This document shows positions 12,641-24,179 of a stretch of DNA of 64,000 bases, piece by piece (within the stretch, counting starts at the first letter, position 1; every line of letters starts with the position of its first letter). The stretch comes from Desmodus rotundus (Eukaryota; Chordata; Mammalia; Chiroptera; Phyllostomidae). The translations under genes and the position numbers were made by a program. The DNA lies in NCBI RefSeq assembly GCF_022682495.2, contig NC_071391.1:127143896-127207895 (forward strand), written 5' to 3'. The notes beneath the pieces were generated by a model, which had not been told where the DNA came from, searched no databases, and saw nothing but the letters and a program-made list of their open reading frames with translations.

Positions 12641-13612
12641 TGAAACATCATATTGTTTTGCAGGAGTTGTGCCTTTTTATCCTGTATTTTTGGTGTTTTA
12701 ACACCTGGAGGCCTTGTATCTGTGGAGGAACAACTCCTCACAGCGCTAATGCCTCAACTGGCATGTGAGGGTGCCTGTCATCACAAACCAACCGGTCTGG
12801 ACTCCATATGCCTAACCATCTACTTTATGGAGCCCTTACTCTCTGGGCCACTATTCCTCTGCCCTAATCACCCCTACAGGACAGTCCCTCCACCCTGCAG
12901 TCTGCTGAAATTATTCAAACTAGCCAATTCTAAATTTGTTTACCCTCTTTTATCTGTTCCTTCCCATGGAAGCCATAAAAAAGACTTTTGCCACATGATC
13001 CTGTGGCTCCCTCTGCTTTCCAGCTGACCCTGGTGCCTCTCCACATGTCCCTCCGTGGTGCTCCCTGTGCCCTGCCCTTGGGAGCTGCGAATGTAGCAAA
13101 CTATCTTTTCAATAGCAGTTGTCTTCTGATCTGTTGGCCTCACCGTACCCGAATGATAATAGAGGCTATATATTTAAACATGTTTAGTGATGCATCTCTA
13201 TTTATCCAAAGGAAAATCCTAAGAATGATCAACACCAAAATCGGCATAGTGTTCACTTCTGTGGCAGAGAAGAGGAAAAAGAGTGGTAATCAATTATATC
13301 TAAAGTGTTTTCTATTTTTGAAAAAAGATATGAACAATTATGACCAAATGTTATGATTTGGCAGAGTGGAGTGGAGTTTTATGGGTGTTTATTATGTTAT
13401 TCTCTATACTTCATGCTGGAAATATTTCATAATTAATTTTTCAGGATTGAAATTCTCACCAGGCCATAGCCCAAGCATTATTTATTTATTTGTTTGTTTT
13501 TAAACAGAGAGCACTATTTGAAATATCATCATGCCCGTCTTGTCAGATGGTACCCTTACTCTACTTTGTACGGTGGCATAAAGTGCCTGCATGATTTCTC
13601 TACAAATGCACA
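12641..13612. other. low-copy sequence, no gene seen
   Basis: The frames at 12653-13027 (124 codons) and 12988-13356 (122 codons) overlap each other, and their translations match no family I know. They are probably chance frames. No splice or promoter support is seen. Confidence 0.5.
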
Positions 13613-14454
13613 ATTTTGACAGTGGGGAGACAGTGCTGGGTCATGGTAACAAGCCCAGTCAAGTTATTTACACTCTATTTTTTCCTGGATGATTGCTTAT
13701 ATTAGTTCAATCCACCTCTTCGGATAATTTTCCTGTGCACATTTCCAGGAATTTAATTAGGGTAAGAGTTTGACCTAAAGGGTGTGAAGCACAAAACCTC
13801 TTGGCATTTTGAGGTCAGAATGATGATCAATTTCTTTATCAAGCTGGCTCTGAAAATACAATTTTTTCTTTCCTATTGCAAGTTACTTAATGTCTCTTCC
13901 ATGATAAATGGGGTGGGTGGGATTTACTGTTTTCTATCCTGAAATTGGGAAGCTTTTGGATCCCTTGAACTGTCTCTGTGAGAAGCAATTCATATCTTGG
14001 GCAGTCCATTCACCCTTGGCCAAATTTAATTTCCTTTTTTGGCTTAAAGGAGAACGGTTTAAAAGATCCCATAAAAAGCTTCTGGCAGCCTGGAAAACAG
14101 CCAATATTCTTTTTGAGGAAGCTGCCTTTTTATGATGGCCCAAGTGTAAATGACACTGGGCCCTGTGTTCTCTGAATTTCACACAAGTTTAAAAATTAAA
14201 GTGAGAACAGCTTGGCAAAGGGTATGCAAAAAGAAATTGATCATCTTTCTGACCTCAAAATGCCAAGAGTTTTTGTGCTTCACACCCTTTAGGTCAAACT
14301 CTTACCCTAATTAACTTCCTGGAAATGTGCACAGGAAAACTATCCAAAGAGGTGGATTGAACTAATATAAGCAATCATCCAGGAAAAAATAGAGTGTAAA
14401 TAACTTGACTGGGCTGGTTACCATGACCCAGCACTGTCTCCCCACTGTCAAAAT
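13613..14454. repeat. large inverted repeat (225-bp arms, 392-bp spacer)
   Basis: The left arm 13613-13837 and right arm 14230-14454 are reverse complements, with about six mismatches and no gaps over 225 bp (about 97% identity by hand alignment). The outer ends are 'attttgacagtggggagac' and its complement. The spacer is 13838-14229. No flanking target duplication is seen and the arms do not resemble a transposon terminus I know. A transcript through it could fold into a long double-stranded stem, but no promoter is visible. Confidence 0.95.
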
Positions 14455-16544
14455 CCTTCGGATAGCTACCTGGTTGATTTTTTAATGTCGTTACACGTGG
14501 TCTTGAAGCCAGTGGGGTAGGGAATAGTAGGAAAGAGATTCCATGGTAGGGAAAGGTGGTTTTATGTATAATTTGACTTTAAATTAAACTTAAAAGCAAA
14601 AACTTTGACATGAGTCTTGACATGAGTTTGACATGAGTCTTAACTGTCTAGATGATAAAATAGACACAGGTGTTCCATTCCTCAAGGCAGATTCAGTCAG
14701 CGTGAGCCCTTCGCCCACGTTTAGGCTGTGTACGCAAATGCCGGGGGTTCACTGGTGGTTGCCAAGTCTCCCTTGCGGATTTCTTGGGGGAGGAGTGTCA
14801 GTGTTCTTTGTCTCCCCTCTTCCAAGGCATGGAGGGGGCACTTGCGCTTCACCTTTGGTCAAATGTGGGAGGTACTAGGAGAACAAATTAAGGGGGTTGA
14901 CCTGCCCTTCTGGCCATTTTGGGAAATAATAGAGACCGAAACATGACAAGCCTCACCTGTAAAGGTGAGAGGTGGCCAGCTGCTTTGGAAGAGAGCTGTT
15001 GTTCCATAGGTAAAGGTGTGGTTTCCCTAGAGTGAGACCCAGACCCTACAGAAGGGAGCTGGACTATGCATCCTGAGGGAAATGGACTTGCCTATGTAGG
15101 GAGCCGGCCCCCCAAAGAGAGGCTGTGTGAAGTGGACTGCTGAAGGCCAGGCAAGGAGGGATTACTCTCCGGGAAGTACAGGCAGAGGTCTCCAGTGTGA
15201 GGAATCCCGAGGAGCCCACGTGTCACACCTGGAGGGTCCAAAGACAGAGGTCTACTGTGCCAACAATGCTAGGTCCACTTCCTTTCCCTCCTAGGCCCAG
15301 CCCAGGCGAGGCCAGGGACAGCAGCAACCGGACAGGGAGGTGGAATAGAGAAGAGAGAAGAAACTGTCCCTTCCTCACCAGTCGTAGGTTTCGGAGTGTG
15401 AAGCAGGCCCAAACAGTGGGATAGAGAAGTTTTAAATAGGATGAGAGTTCACCTTTAATGATTGATGACAGTGGACTTTCATTACATTTATGAGACTGGA
15501 ACAGTTATTTGGGCCTGTTCAAAATTTCATCTGGGATAGGGAGAAATGAGTCAACAGAGTAGGTGTACCTGGCAATGGTAGTAATGAAAGTTATTTTCTG
15601 GTTGTGCCCTACTAAATCCATCTTGGTCAATATGTTATGATTTTTGCGTTGGTGAAAACCTTCCCCAGGTCATCCTTTGTAATGCTGTATTTGTGAGAGA
15701 AAAAGTATTATAAACTTAAATGGAAGTATGAATGTAAAGCATGGGAAGCATTCATATTCCTATTTCCACCCCTGTTATTTAGCTCTTAGTACGTGGGCTG
15801 TTGAGTAAGTTAGGCCAGAGAGGGCAATTTGGCTTTACTTTTGGCACAGTTTAAGATTGTCAGAAACATTTGCAAGTCAGGAGTTCAGCCCTTGGGCTGC
15901 CTAAAATAGGGAGATCCAATTGTCTGGAGGTTTAGTTTCCATTAGAACATCTATTCAGCTAAACTTCGGGGCGATGTCCTATGGAGACAGTGCCACAAGC
16001 TATTGTGTCAAATCATAATGCCAGGAGGTTTCATTTGGAGAGACAGTTTAGGTTTGCAAGACAGAAACTCATGAGACAGATGCCACTGCAAGCCCAGCCC
16101 CAATGACACCTCACTGTGCCCTGAGTCTCCACGATTTCCCCTCAACCTTTCCAGAGTGGTGATTCTTCACTTTTATCACCCTCCAGTGAGCAGGGCTTTC
16201 TAATAGCTGTTTTGAATCTGTTTTCCTTTTATTTCCATTTATGTCCCGTTATCTCAACATCTGTGCTGGGCTGATAAAAGCAACCTAGGCACTGCTGCTA
16301 AGTGTATATCACTGCTGACTTTGTCTTCTCCTTTGTACAACCTTTGCATCAAGGTTGTGGAGACTTTTTCCTGACTCCCCCCTCCCTTGTTTGCATCGAG
16401 TGGTTATGGAATTCCTCTCTACACCACATTTTATCACCTGTTCATTTTCATTTTTATCACTTGTTCATGTTCATCTTCTTAACCTAAATCTGATACATGA
16501 TTTATGACCTATTTACATGAAAGCTCAGCATGAAGAAGCAACAT
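14455..16544. other. low-copy sequence with a small tandem repeat
   Basis: No gene or known repeat family is recognised over about 2 kb. 'ttgacatgag' is repeated three times at 14605, 14617 and 14628. The frames at 14633-14946 and 15197-15424 overlap or are short and match nothing known. Confidence 0.55.
14605..14640. repeat. three-copy tandem repeat, 11-12 bp unit
   Basis: 'ttgacatgagt' starts at 14605, 14617 and 14628, separated by 12 and 11 bases. It is a local slippage duplication. Confidence 0.9.
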
Positions 16545-16700
16545 AGTGAAGAGGAAAGATCACTAGGGTAAAAAATTAGAAATCTGGGCTCTATTCTGGC
16601 TCTGCTACAAGGTATGTAAGTGACTGGGAAAAATCAAGCTCCATCTTTAAAGTAAGGGAATTGGCTCAGATGATCTCTAAGGCTCTATAAGATAAATTTT
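16545..16700 (+). mobile_element. MIR-family SINE fragment, plus strand
   Basis: The order 'agaaatctgggctctattc', 'tggctctgctacaaggtatg', 'tgactgggaaaaatcaagc' and 'cagatgatctctaaggctct' matches the MIR/MIR3 body and 3' end. Confidence 0.65.
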
Positions 16701-16894
16701 ACAATGTGGTTATATAGTGGAATCCTCTTCAAATGCTCTCCAGTTTCAGTCATATTCTGTTTAAAGCAAAAGAGATCATTTTATATTAAGTGCCCAACAC
16801 AGAAAGAAATCCATCTTTGGGGGTTACTGAATAATAGCTAACCATCCTTTTTCTCTAGTAAAGGTACAATCATTTGAGCCTTTCTTTTGCTTTC

Positions 16895-17395
16895 CTTCCC
16901 TCTGCCACCACCCAGGCCAGACCCTCATTCCCTCTCTGTGCAGCTTTGGCTGTGACCTCATCCCCCTCTGGTCTCTAAGGTCCAGTCTGTTTCATCTGCC
17001 ATGATCAGAGTGCTCCTCTTAACACTGCTTGCCTTGACCTTCTCCAACTCAAAAGCAAGACAAGACAAAGGGAAAAAAAGACCATCAAAAATTAAAAACA
17101 CACAAAGCCCTTTCAATTGTTCACCATTGCCTCTAGAAATTTTAACTCATTTGTCATCCATTTGAGACACTTCCTTTCCAGTAACATGTTTTATTCCTGT
17201 GTATAAATTCAAACTAGCCAGGCCTTCACCATTAATAAGTGGCTTGTGTTTATATGTACTAAATTCCTATGGGTCTGTGTCCTATTTTCTGAGTACATAG
17301 AATGGTTTTATAAAGCAGGAACTATACCATTTGCATGTATTCTGAAGGGCCTAGTATGTGCTTTGCATATTTTAGGTATTAATACATGTTAGTAG
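16895..17395 (+). mobile_element. L2 LINE 3' region, plus strand
   Basis: 'ccaggccagaccctcattc', 'gatcagagtgctcctcttaa', 'tcaccattgcctctagaaa' and the end 'gggcctagtatgtgctttgc' are in L2 order. An A-rich patch interrupts near 17055-17105. Confidence 0.65.
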
Positions 17396-18002
17396 AAAGG
17401 GGGTGTGGTTTATATTGGCAATAGCTCTAAGTTTCAAGCTTTGAGATTCTTATACTCCAAATCACAGAGTTTTTGGTCATTTAAAATTATTCTAAGCATA
17501 CCAATGAGTTTTGTTCAAAACAATACCTAGAACATACATGAGTGATGAAAAAGGAATCTAGCTTTCTAATAATTTAATGCAGCCTTGGTGAAGAATATAG
17601 AAAGGATTTCTTGGGATATGGGAGAGCAGCTGGCATGAAGTAAAAACTGCAAATTATCGGCCCATTAGTGGAATCCAGCTCAAGATAATTTTGTTCAACT
17701 CACAGAGTATTTTACAGAAATTTCAATTGGTTGCCAGCACTTCAAATTGTGAAAGTTCATCTATAATTGCCGATTTATGGCTTCTCTTGAAGATTTAGTA
17801 GATCTAGCAACACTGGGCTACGTTCCTACATAATTACAATTGCCCACAGGTGAGTGGTGGCTGATGCCTTAGATATGGCATAAGCTACCTATTGGTCAGA
17901 TTCCTCGCTGGACTGTTCTTCTGTCTTGTGCCCTAAGACTTTGAGCTTGGGATTTGGGGTACCTGAAAAGCTAGTCTGAATGGGATTGAACCTTTTAGCA
18001 AC
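17396..18002. other. low-copy sequence, no gene seen
   Basis: No recognised repeat or gene. The part from about 17640 to 17870 has a balanced, non-simple composition and could be an unrecognised old repeat or a conserved non-coding segment. I cannot tell which. Confidence 0.5.
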
Positions 18003-18150
18003 CAGTGGTTCCCAGCCATGGATGCATATTAGAGTCACTTGGGGGAGTTTTCATATACTAAACATACCTGAGCCTGGTCAGGGGGCAGGTTGTGGTCAGG
18101 TATTCTTAATCCAGGTGAATCTCATGCATAGTGAAGATAGGGAATACCTG
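18003..18150 (+). mobile_element. MER5-like hAT-Charlie fragment
   Basis: 'accagtggttcccagccatg' at the 5' end, 'gagtcacttgggggagttt' and 'ccaggtgaatctcatgca' follow the order of the non-autonomous MER5 element. The 3' terminus is diverged. Confidence 0.6.
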
Positions 18151-18719
18151 CCTTAGAGCGATGACACGAAGAACCAGCAGCAAGATGCTTTAATCATTAA
18201 GTAGTTGGGAGTTGGCAACTACTTGTAGGCATGATGAGAAAGATTTTTACAAAGTTGGTCCTACCCTATTCCAAATCTCTCTCCTCTCAGTACATGGTTG
18301 AGGCATAATTTTAGCAATTCCTTATAACCTGGGAGGGTGGGAAACCCCAGATGAACACATTACCATGATTCATTAGAATAACAACACAAAGAAATAGGAT
18401 ATGTGCCCATTCTCTTGGAGACCACCTTCTCTGGTCAGTGGAGCTTAAGGTTGGGTGCTGGGGCTGGACCAGGGTGGAGAGAACTCTACCTCAGAAGACA
18501 CACAGTGCAGTGAAGATTAGTACATATATCTCATTGTTGAGAAAAAAAGCTTTGAATAGAAATGAGATGAGGGAGGGGAGTCCAAGATGGAGGATGAAAG
18601 GCAGATTTTGAAAGGTAGAGTCAAAGAATGTCCATTTGTTCTTTTGACAAATATTTGTTGTGTTCCTATGTATATAGTTCTGACACTGTTCTAGGCCCTG
18701 ATGACACAAGGAATAAACT

Positions 18720-18965
18720 GACGGGGACCAGAAGGGAGGGCGGGGAGAGGCGGATACGGTTGGATAAAAGGAGAAAGACCTAGTTAAAGAACACATATAA
18801 ATGATCCATGGACGTGGACAACAGGGTGGGGATTGACTGTGGGAGTGGGGTGGGGGCAGGGAAGAGCAACAAGGGAAAATTGGGACAACTGCAATAGAAC
18901 AACAATAAAAAAAACAAGTAACACTTCCAAATGTCAAAAAAAAAAATTTAAAGTAAAAAAAAAAA
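18720..18965 (+). mobile_element. L1 3' tail with G-rich tract, inserted in L2
   Basis: A 5'-truncated L1 3' UTR: 'aatgatccatggacgtggac', a G-rich tract at 18824-18861, 'gggacaactgcaatagaac' and 'aacaataaaaaaaac', then impure A-rich sequence. The insertion splits an L2. A clean target duplication was not found. The open frames of 148 (minus) and 60 (plus) codons here are shadows. Confidence 0.7.
18824..18861 (+). other. G-rich tract, quadruplex-capable
   Basis: Five or more runs of three to five G are separated by short loops within 38 bases. This is the G-rich tract known in mammalian L1 3' UTRs. Confidence 0.8.
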
Positions 18966-19194
18966 AGACGCCTGCCCTAATAAGCTTATATTCTAGCCAG
19001 GGAAATAAGAAATGAAAGGTAATTTGAAATAAAGAAGTCATGGGGCAATTATTTAGAATGAACAGTGTTGATTGTGTATAAATTAACAGATAAAGAAGAA
19101 ACAATCCTTTAAAATTACATACATACCTATGCATACATAGCTAGCTAGATTGATATATTGATAGATGGAGGGAGTAAGAGGTGTGCCATGCACA

Positions 19195-19295
19195 GTTACT
19201 CATTTACAAATCATTTATTGATCACCTAATACATGACCCAGTATCCAAGGTTCTGGGAAAACAGTAGTGAGCAATATACCTTTCATGCGCTATTT
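19195..19295 (-). mobile_element. L2 3' end fragment, minus strand
   Basis: 'aatcatttattgatcaccta', 'catgacccagtatccaag' and 'gttctgggaaaacagtagtg' match the reversed L2 3' end. Confidence 0.7.
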
Positions 19296-19409
19296 TAATA
19301 TACTGTAAGATGTTTGTGTGTATATATACACACACACTGTACACACTCTATGTAATCTAATTACTGTAGTAGAGAGTGTATAGTGATGAGAGCGGGCGTC
19401 TTTGGTGTT

Positions 19410-19620
19410 GGCTGTGTCAGGCGCTATGCTAAATATTTCATTTGCATTATCTAATATAATCCTCAAAGCCACTTTATGAAGTAAGTAACAGTATTCGTGT
19501 CCACTTATAGATGAGGACATTGAGTTAAGAGAGGTTTAATAATTTGATCATGGACACATCCACTAAGTGGCAGATCTGATTTTCAAACTCAAGTCTGGTC
19601 CTCAAAGCCCATGCTCTAGG
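19410..19620 (-). mobile_element. MIR SINE, minus strand
   Basis: 'aggcgctatgctaaatatt', 'taatcctcaaagccacttta', 'gatgaggacattgagttaag', 'cactaagtggcagatctgat' and 'agcccatgctct' span most of the element. Confidence 0.85.
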
Positions 19621-21399
19621 AAGGATAAGAGAGTGGGATCCAGGGCTGGCAATGTTTCAATGGGGGCAGGGATGACAGTAAAACAGGTCTGCAGCTTAGG
19701 TGTTTCTTTAGGAAGCAGTACCAGATAAATTAATTCAAAGAAGAGTCAGCAGTCATTTGAGATTGTGCTGGGAATTTGGGAAAGCACAAGATGCCTCTAG
19801 AGGGTAAAAGGAAATATTTTACTAAAAATTCCTCCAAGAGTCAGTCTTTTTAAATTAATTCAGAATTGCGTTACTCTGGATTCTGGGTCTTGGTCCGGAT
19901 AGACTTCAGGGCTGCCCTTACTCTTACTCTGTCAGAGTGAATAAGCAGGATTCCACTTTAATGACGCACCAGGGGCTCAGACAGCACCTGATAGAATAGT
20001 AAAAATATTGTGCCTCTGAAGCAGTTGTTCTGGTCCCCTCTGTTAATGTCAGCCTGATTTAACTGTGATTTTTATTGACAACATTTAGCTCGAGATACAA
20101 TAAAGAAAGGTGACTGTCACGTAAAGGTTAGTTTAGAGCTGCTGGTGCTCAGATATGGGAGGATTAACCAGGGTAGCCTTCCTTCTAGAATCTGTGGACT
20201 TCGGGTAACTGTGACAGTCACTGAAAATGAAACCACAGGAATACCACGAGAAAAGCTGATCACTGCTCCATGAACCAAAGATAAATTTAAGTCTTTCATA
20301 ATGCACTTAAAACTAATTTCCGTTTTCTATTTAGAAGTTTCACACATTTAATCAGAAAGCATATGTGTTGAATAATTATCTTTTACTGACTGTGTAAAAT
20401 GCAAATGTTGAATGTTCAAATGAACTCTGTTAGAGATGAGAACAAATGCATAAAACTATTTAAAATAGATTCAGAGGAAAGGGAACAAGATGGGGCTCAG
20501 AATGCAATCCTATACCTAAATTCACTCCTAAGATTGTAAGTGTTTTATTTATTATGGGATTGTGAAGAATGAGTTATTTAATCTTTAAGGCAATAACCTG
20601 ATGATATCTATACCTAATCTTTAAGAGCAACATATATTTTGACAGAGGAAAAATGCCCTGAGAAATTTCATTTCCTCTGTGTGGATCAGAAGGAAGCATT
20701 ATTTAGCATTTTTTCCCCTAATAAGGACCAGAGATTTTACCACAAATCAAGATAAATACCTCTGCTTTGCATCAGAAGAACATAAAATAATGTGAAGCTA
20801 ACATTATGCTTCTCTAGATACTGCTAACCCAGAGTAGATCCTGAATAGCTTACATGTTGTGATAGAAACAAAGCGGTATTTGTCTACAATATTTAATTGG
20901 TAGAAATAAATAGCAATGGTCGATAGAAACACAAGGGCTCTTCATTAACAATGCTGAAATTTACAAACGATAATATCCAGAGTAACCGTGTGTGACAAAG
21001 CTTTGCAGCAGTGATACAATGGTATTGATACCTTGCGTGTAACAGAAGGCCATGTCTCCAGTTTTCAGAACATGGGGATGCATTTCATGTTACTGTAAGA
21101 ATAAAATCTGTACCTTGACTTTTGACATTTTTTATTTCGGAAACACTCATTGATCTAAGCAATAGATGTTCCTGTTAAACAGGGCCTTTACACTAATTTT
21201 GGAATAAAACATGGTGGTGAGGAGCCGAGCCACAGCTGGTGGGGTGCAGATCCACACACTCTCCACCAGGCTTTTCCAGTTCTGAACCATGCAAGAGACA
21301 CAGATTCCAGCTAGTGGGGACACTGACCACTGGAAAGGGGCTTGGCTTGGCTAAGAGTAGGAAAGAGTAGGGGAAATGAACTAACATTACTTGAGGACC
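19621..21399. other. low-copy sequence, no gene seen
   Basis: About 1.8 kb without a repeat family I recognise and with only short frames (64 codons at most). It is AT-rich between 20300 and 21200. It could contain conserved non-coding sequence, which cannot be tested without alignment. Confidence 0.55.
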
Positions 21400-21490
21400 C
21401 TACTATACGCACTCATTGTTCAAGGCTGTTTACTGTGTGACCTCACTTTCAGTTCTCACTGCAGTGTAACAAAGTAAGTATGTTTTTTAA
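21400..21490 (-). mobile_element. possible MIR fragment, minus strand
   Basis: 'accctactatacgcactcat', 'tgtgacctcactttcagttc' and 'tgcagtgtaacaaagtaagt' weakly resemble the reversed MIR 3' half. Confidence 0.35.
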
Positions 21491-21506
21491 AACTAACCTA
21501 CAGTAA

Positions 21507-21508
<2 letters not shown>

Positions 21509-21538
<30 letters not shown>
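21509..21538. repeat. (GT)15 microsatellite
   Basis: An uninterrupted GT dinucleotide run at the 3' boundary of the minus-strand L1 block. Confidence 0.95.
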
Positions 21539-21543
<5 letters not shown>

Positions 21544-23331
21544 TCTATGAGTTTTAACAAATAAATAGATTCATGTAACTCCTACCACCACAATTACGGT
21601 ACAGAACAGTGTCACCCCCACCAAGTCCCATGCTGCAGCTTTGCAGTCCCACTGGCCCTCCCACTTTTAAGGCCTGGTAACCACTGCTCTGTGTTCTGTT
21701 GCTATAATTCTGCCTTTCCAAAACATAACATAAATGGTATCATATAGCATATGACCTTTCGAGACTGGCTTTTTTCCAGTCAGTGCAGTTCACTTGAGAT
21801 TCATCTATTTTTTTGTGTAGGTGAATAGCCTGTTCCTTCCTGTTCCTGAGCAGTAATTCATTGCATAGATATACTACACTGAAGGACACCCACTGAAGGA
21901 CATTGGGGTTGTTTTCATTTTTGGGTGATTTTTGAATAGGGCTACAATTAATGTGGATATGTAAATTTTTGTATGAATATGTTTTTCAGTTTTCTAGGAT
22001 AAATACCTCATAGTGAAATTAGTGGTTCATAAGAAACCACCAAATTGTTTTCCAGAGCAGCTTTACCATTTTGCATTCTCACTAGCTATACATGAGGTTC
22101 AGATGTGCTGCATCCTTGCTAGCACTTGGTAGTATCAGTTTTGTTTTTGTTAGCTGTTCTAATAGGTGTACAGTTTTATCACATTGAGGTTTTGATTATT
22201 GTTTTAATGGCTACTGACGTGGAGCACCTCTTCAAGTGCTTATTTGTCATTCTTATATCTTCTTTGTTGAAGTGTCTCTTTAAGTCTTTATCTGACTTTT
22301 TGTTGTTGTTTTGTTTCTGTTGAGTTCCAAGAGTTTACTTTTTAAAAAATATATTCTGGATACATGTCTTTTCTTAGATATGTGGTTTAAAAATATTTTT
22401 GCCAATTTGTAGTTTGTCTTTCATTTTCTTAACAGTATGTTACATGGAGCAAAAGTTTTTAATTTTGATAAAAGTCCAATTTATCAATCGTTTCTTACAT
22501 GGATAGTGCTTTTAATGTCATGGCTAAAGACTCTGCCTAACTCCAGGTCATAGAGATTTTCTCTAATCTTTCCTTCTAAGAATTTTATAGTTTTATGTTG
22601 TACATCTAGATTTATGATCCATATTGGGTTTGGATTAATTTTTGAATAAGGTATAAGGTTTAGGTTAAGGTGCACTCTCTCTGTTTTTCTTTTTTGCTTT
22701 TGTGCCTATGCTCCAACATTATTTGTTTAAAAAGACTATCATGTTCCATTGAGTTCCTTTTGCACTTTTGTCAAAAATCATCTTGCCATAATTGTGTGGA
22801 CCTATTTCTGACTCTTTATTCTGTCTCATTAATTTTGTGTTCGTCTCTTTGCCAATGTCGTATTTTCTTGATCACTGTAGTAGTTTTATAGTAAATCTTA
22901 AAACTGGGTAATGTGAATTCTCTGATTTTGTTGTTTTTCAAAATTGATTTGGCTATTTTAATTTCTTTGCCCTTCTGTGTAAACTTAAGAATGAGCTCTA
23001 ATCTGTATCTACAAGAAAATCCTGCTGGGATTTTGATTGGAATTCTGTTAACCTGCAGACCAATTTGGGGAGAATTGACATCTGAACTGTATTACATTTT
23101 CCAATTATAAACAAACACAATAGAGCATACCTCCCTGTTTATTTAGGTCTTCTTGATTTCTTTCATCAGCATTATGTAACTTACAGGATATAGATCTTGT
23201 ATCTATTTTATTAATATTAGGTTTATACCTAAGTATTTCATTTTTTTTGAGCCATTGTAAATAGTCTTGGATTTTATTTATGGTTTCTCATTGTTTATTG
23301 TTAATTTGAAGTAAATATAATTTTTACTAGT

Positions 23332-23373
23332 TGACCTCACATCCTGCACTAGTAAGTGCAGGATGTAAGGTCA
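23332..23373. repeat. fold-back hairpin, 19-bp stem
   Basis: The left arm 'tgacctcacatcctgcact' (23332-23350) and right arm 'agtgcaggatgtaaggtca' (23355-23373) pair with one mismatch around a 4-base loop. The left arm fits the L1 sequence expected here and the right arm appears to be its copy. Confidence 0.9.
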
Positions 23374-23776
23374 CTTACCAGCTTCTTGAGATTGCATGTA
23401 TCTTCGATATAGGCAATCATGTTATCTATTAATAGGGACAGTTTTATTTCTTCTTGTCCAATCTGAATGCCTTGTATTTCTCTTTCTTGCCACATTGTAC
23501 TGGGTAGGTTTTCAGTACTACGTTGAGGGGGAGAGGTGAGAGTGGACATTCTAGCTTTATTCCCGATCTCAGAAGAAAACCTTTTGATATTTCATGATTA
23601 AGTATGATGTTGGGGGTAGGGGTTTTTTTTTTTTGATACCATTTGTCAATAAGAAGTCTTCTCTTCCAAGTGTGCTGTGTTGTGCTATGAATGGATATTA
23701 GATTATTTTCAAATGTGTTTTCTATATTAATTAATATAATCTTATTTTCTTCTTTGTGTTTTAATTATATTTTTTG

Positions 23777-23842
23777 GATTGTAATGTTTGATTTTAAGCA
23801 GTCCTGCATTCTTGGGACTGCTTAAAATCAAACATTACAATC
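23777..23842. repeat. perfect fold-back hairpin, 28-bp stem
   Basis: The left arm 23777-23804 (begins 'gattgtaatgtttg') and right arm 23815-23842 are perfect reverse complements around the 10-base loop 'tgcattcttg'. The right arm occupies the place where L1 normally has 'gggataaatccca', just before 'cttggtcat'. Confidence 0.95.
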
Positions 23843-24136
23843 TTGGTCATTGTATATAATTCTTATTATATGTTGTTGGATTTGATTTGCTAGTATGTTG
23901 TTAAAGATTTTTCATCTGCATTCATGAGCAATATTAGTCCATAGCTTCCTTCTGTTGCACTATCCATATCTAGTTTTGATACCAAGTAATGCTGGCATCA
24001 TAAAATAAGTTGGGAAATGTTAATTAGATCCAGTTGGCTGTTGATGTTGTTCATTCTTCTATATCCCTACGGATGTTCTACCTACTTGTTCTTTTGATTA
24101 GTGAGAGATAAGTATTAAAGCCTCCAAATATACTTG

Positions 24137-24179
24137 TAGTACTTGTATATACTTGTAGTTTACTAGTTTACAAGTACTA
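24137..24179. repeat. fold-back with 11-bp stem amid repeated 'acttgta' units
   Basis: 'tagtacttgta' (24137-24147) pairs with 'tacaagtacta' (24169-24179). 'tacttgtagt' recurs at 24131, 24149 and 24179, so this is a compound local rearrangement within L1. Confidence 0.8.

Larger units (their letters stand above)
18640..19060 (-). mobile_element. L2 3' end, minus strand, split by an L1 tail
   Basis: The left part ('gacaaatatttgttgtgttc', 'ctgacactgttctaggccc') and right part ('gcctgccctaataagcttat', 'attctagccagggaaataag') are adjacent in L2. The L1 tail at about 18720-18965 separates them, so the L2 is the older layer. Confidence 0.75.

Noticed and set aside
12653..13356. two overlapping 120-codon plus-strand frames
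   Set aside because: They overlap out of frame, match no family, and show no promoter or splice support.
13613..14454. the inverted repeat as a classical non-autonomous DNA transposon
   Set aside because: There is no target duplication at the outer ends, no known terminal motif, and only one occurrence in the window. The possibility stays open until a genome search is done.
14605..14640. three-copy repeat as a CRISPR-like array
   Set aside because: The units are directly adjacent with no spacers, the repeat is 11-12 bp, and the host is a mammal.
18491..18937. 148-codon minus-strand open frame
   Set aside because: It is antisense to an L2 interrupted by an L1 tail; both repeats are recognisable by themselves and explain the sequence.
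18720..18965. target-site duplication for the L1 tail
   Set aside because: Short matches such as 'gacg' on the two sides are too weak, and the A-rich ends make any match ambiguous.
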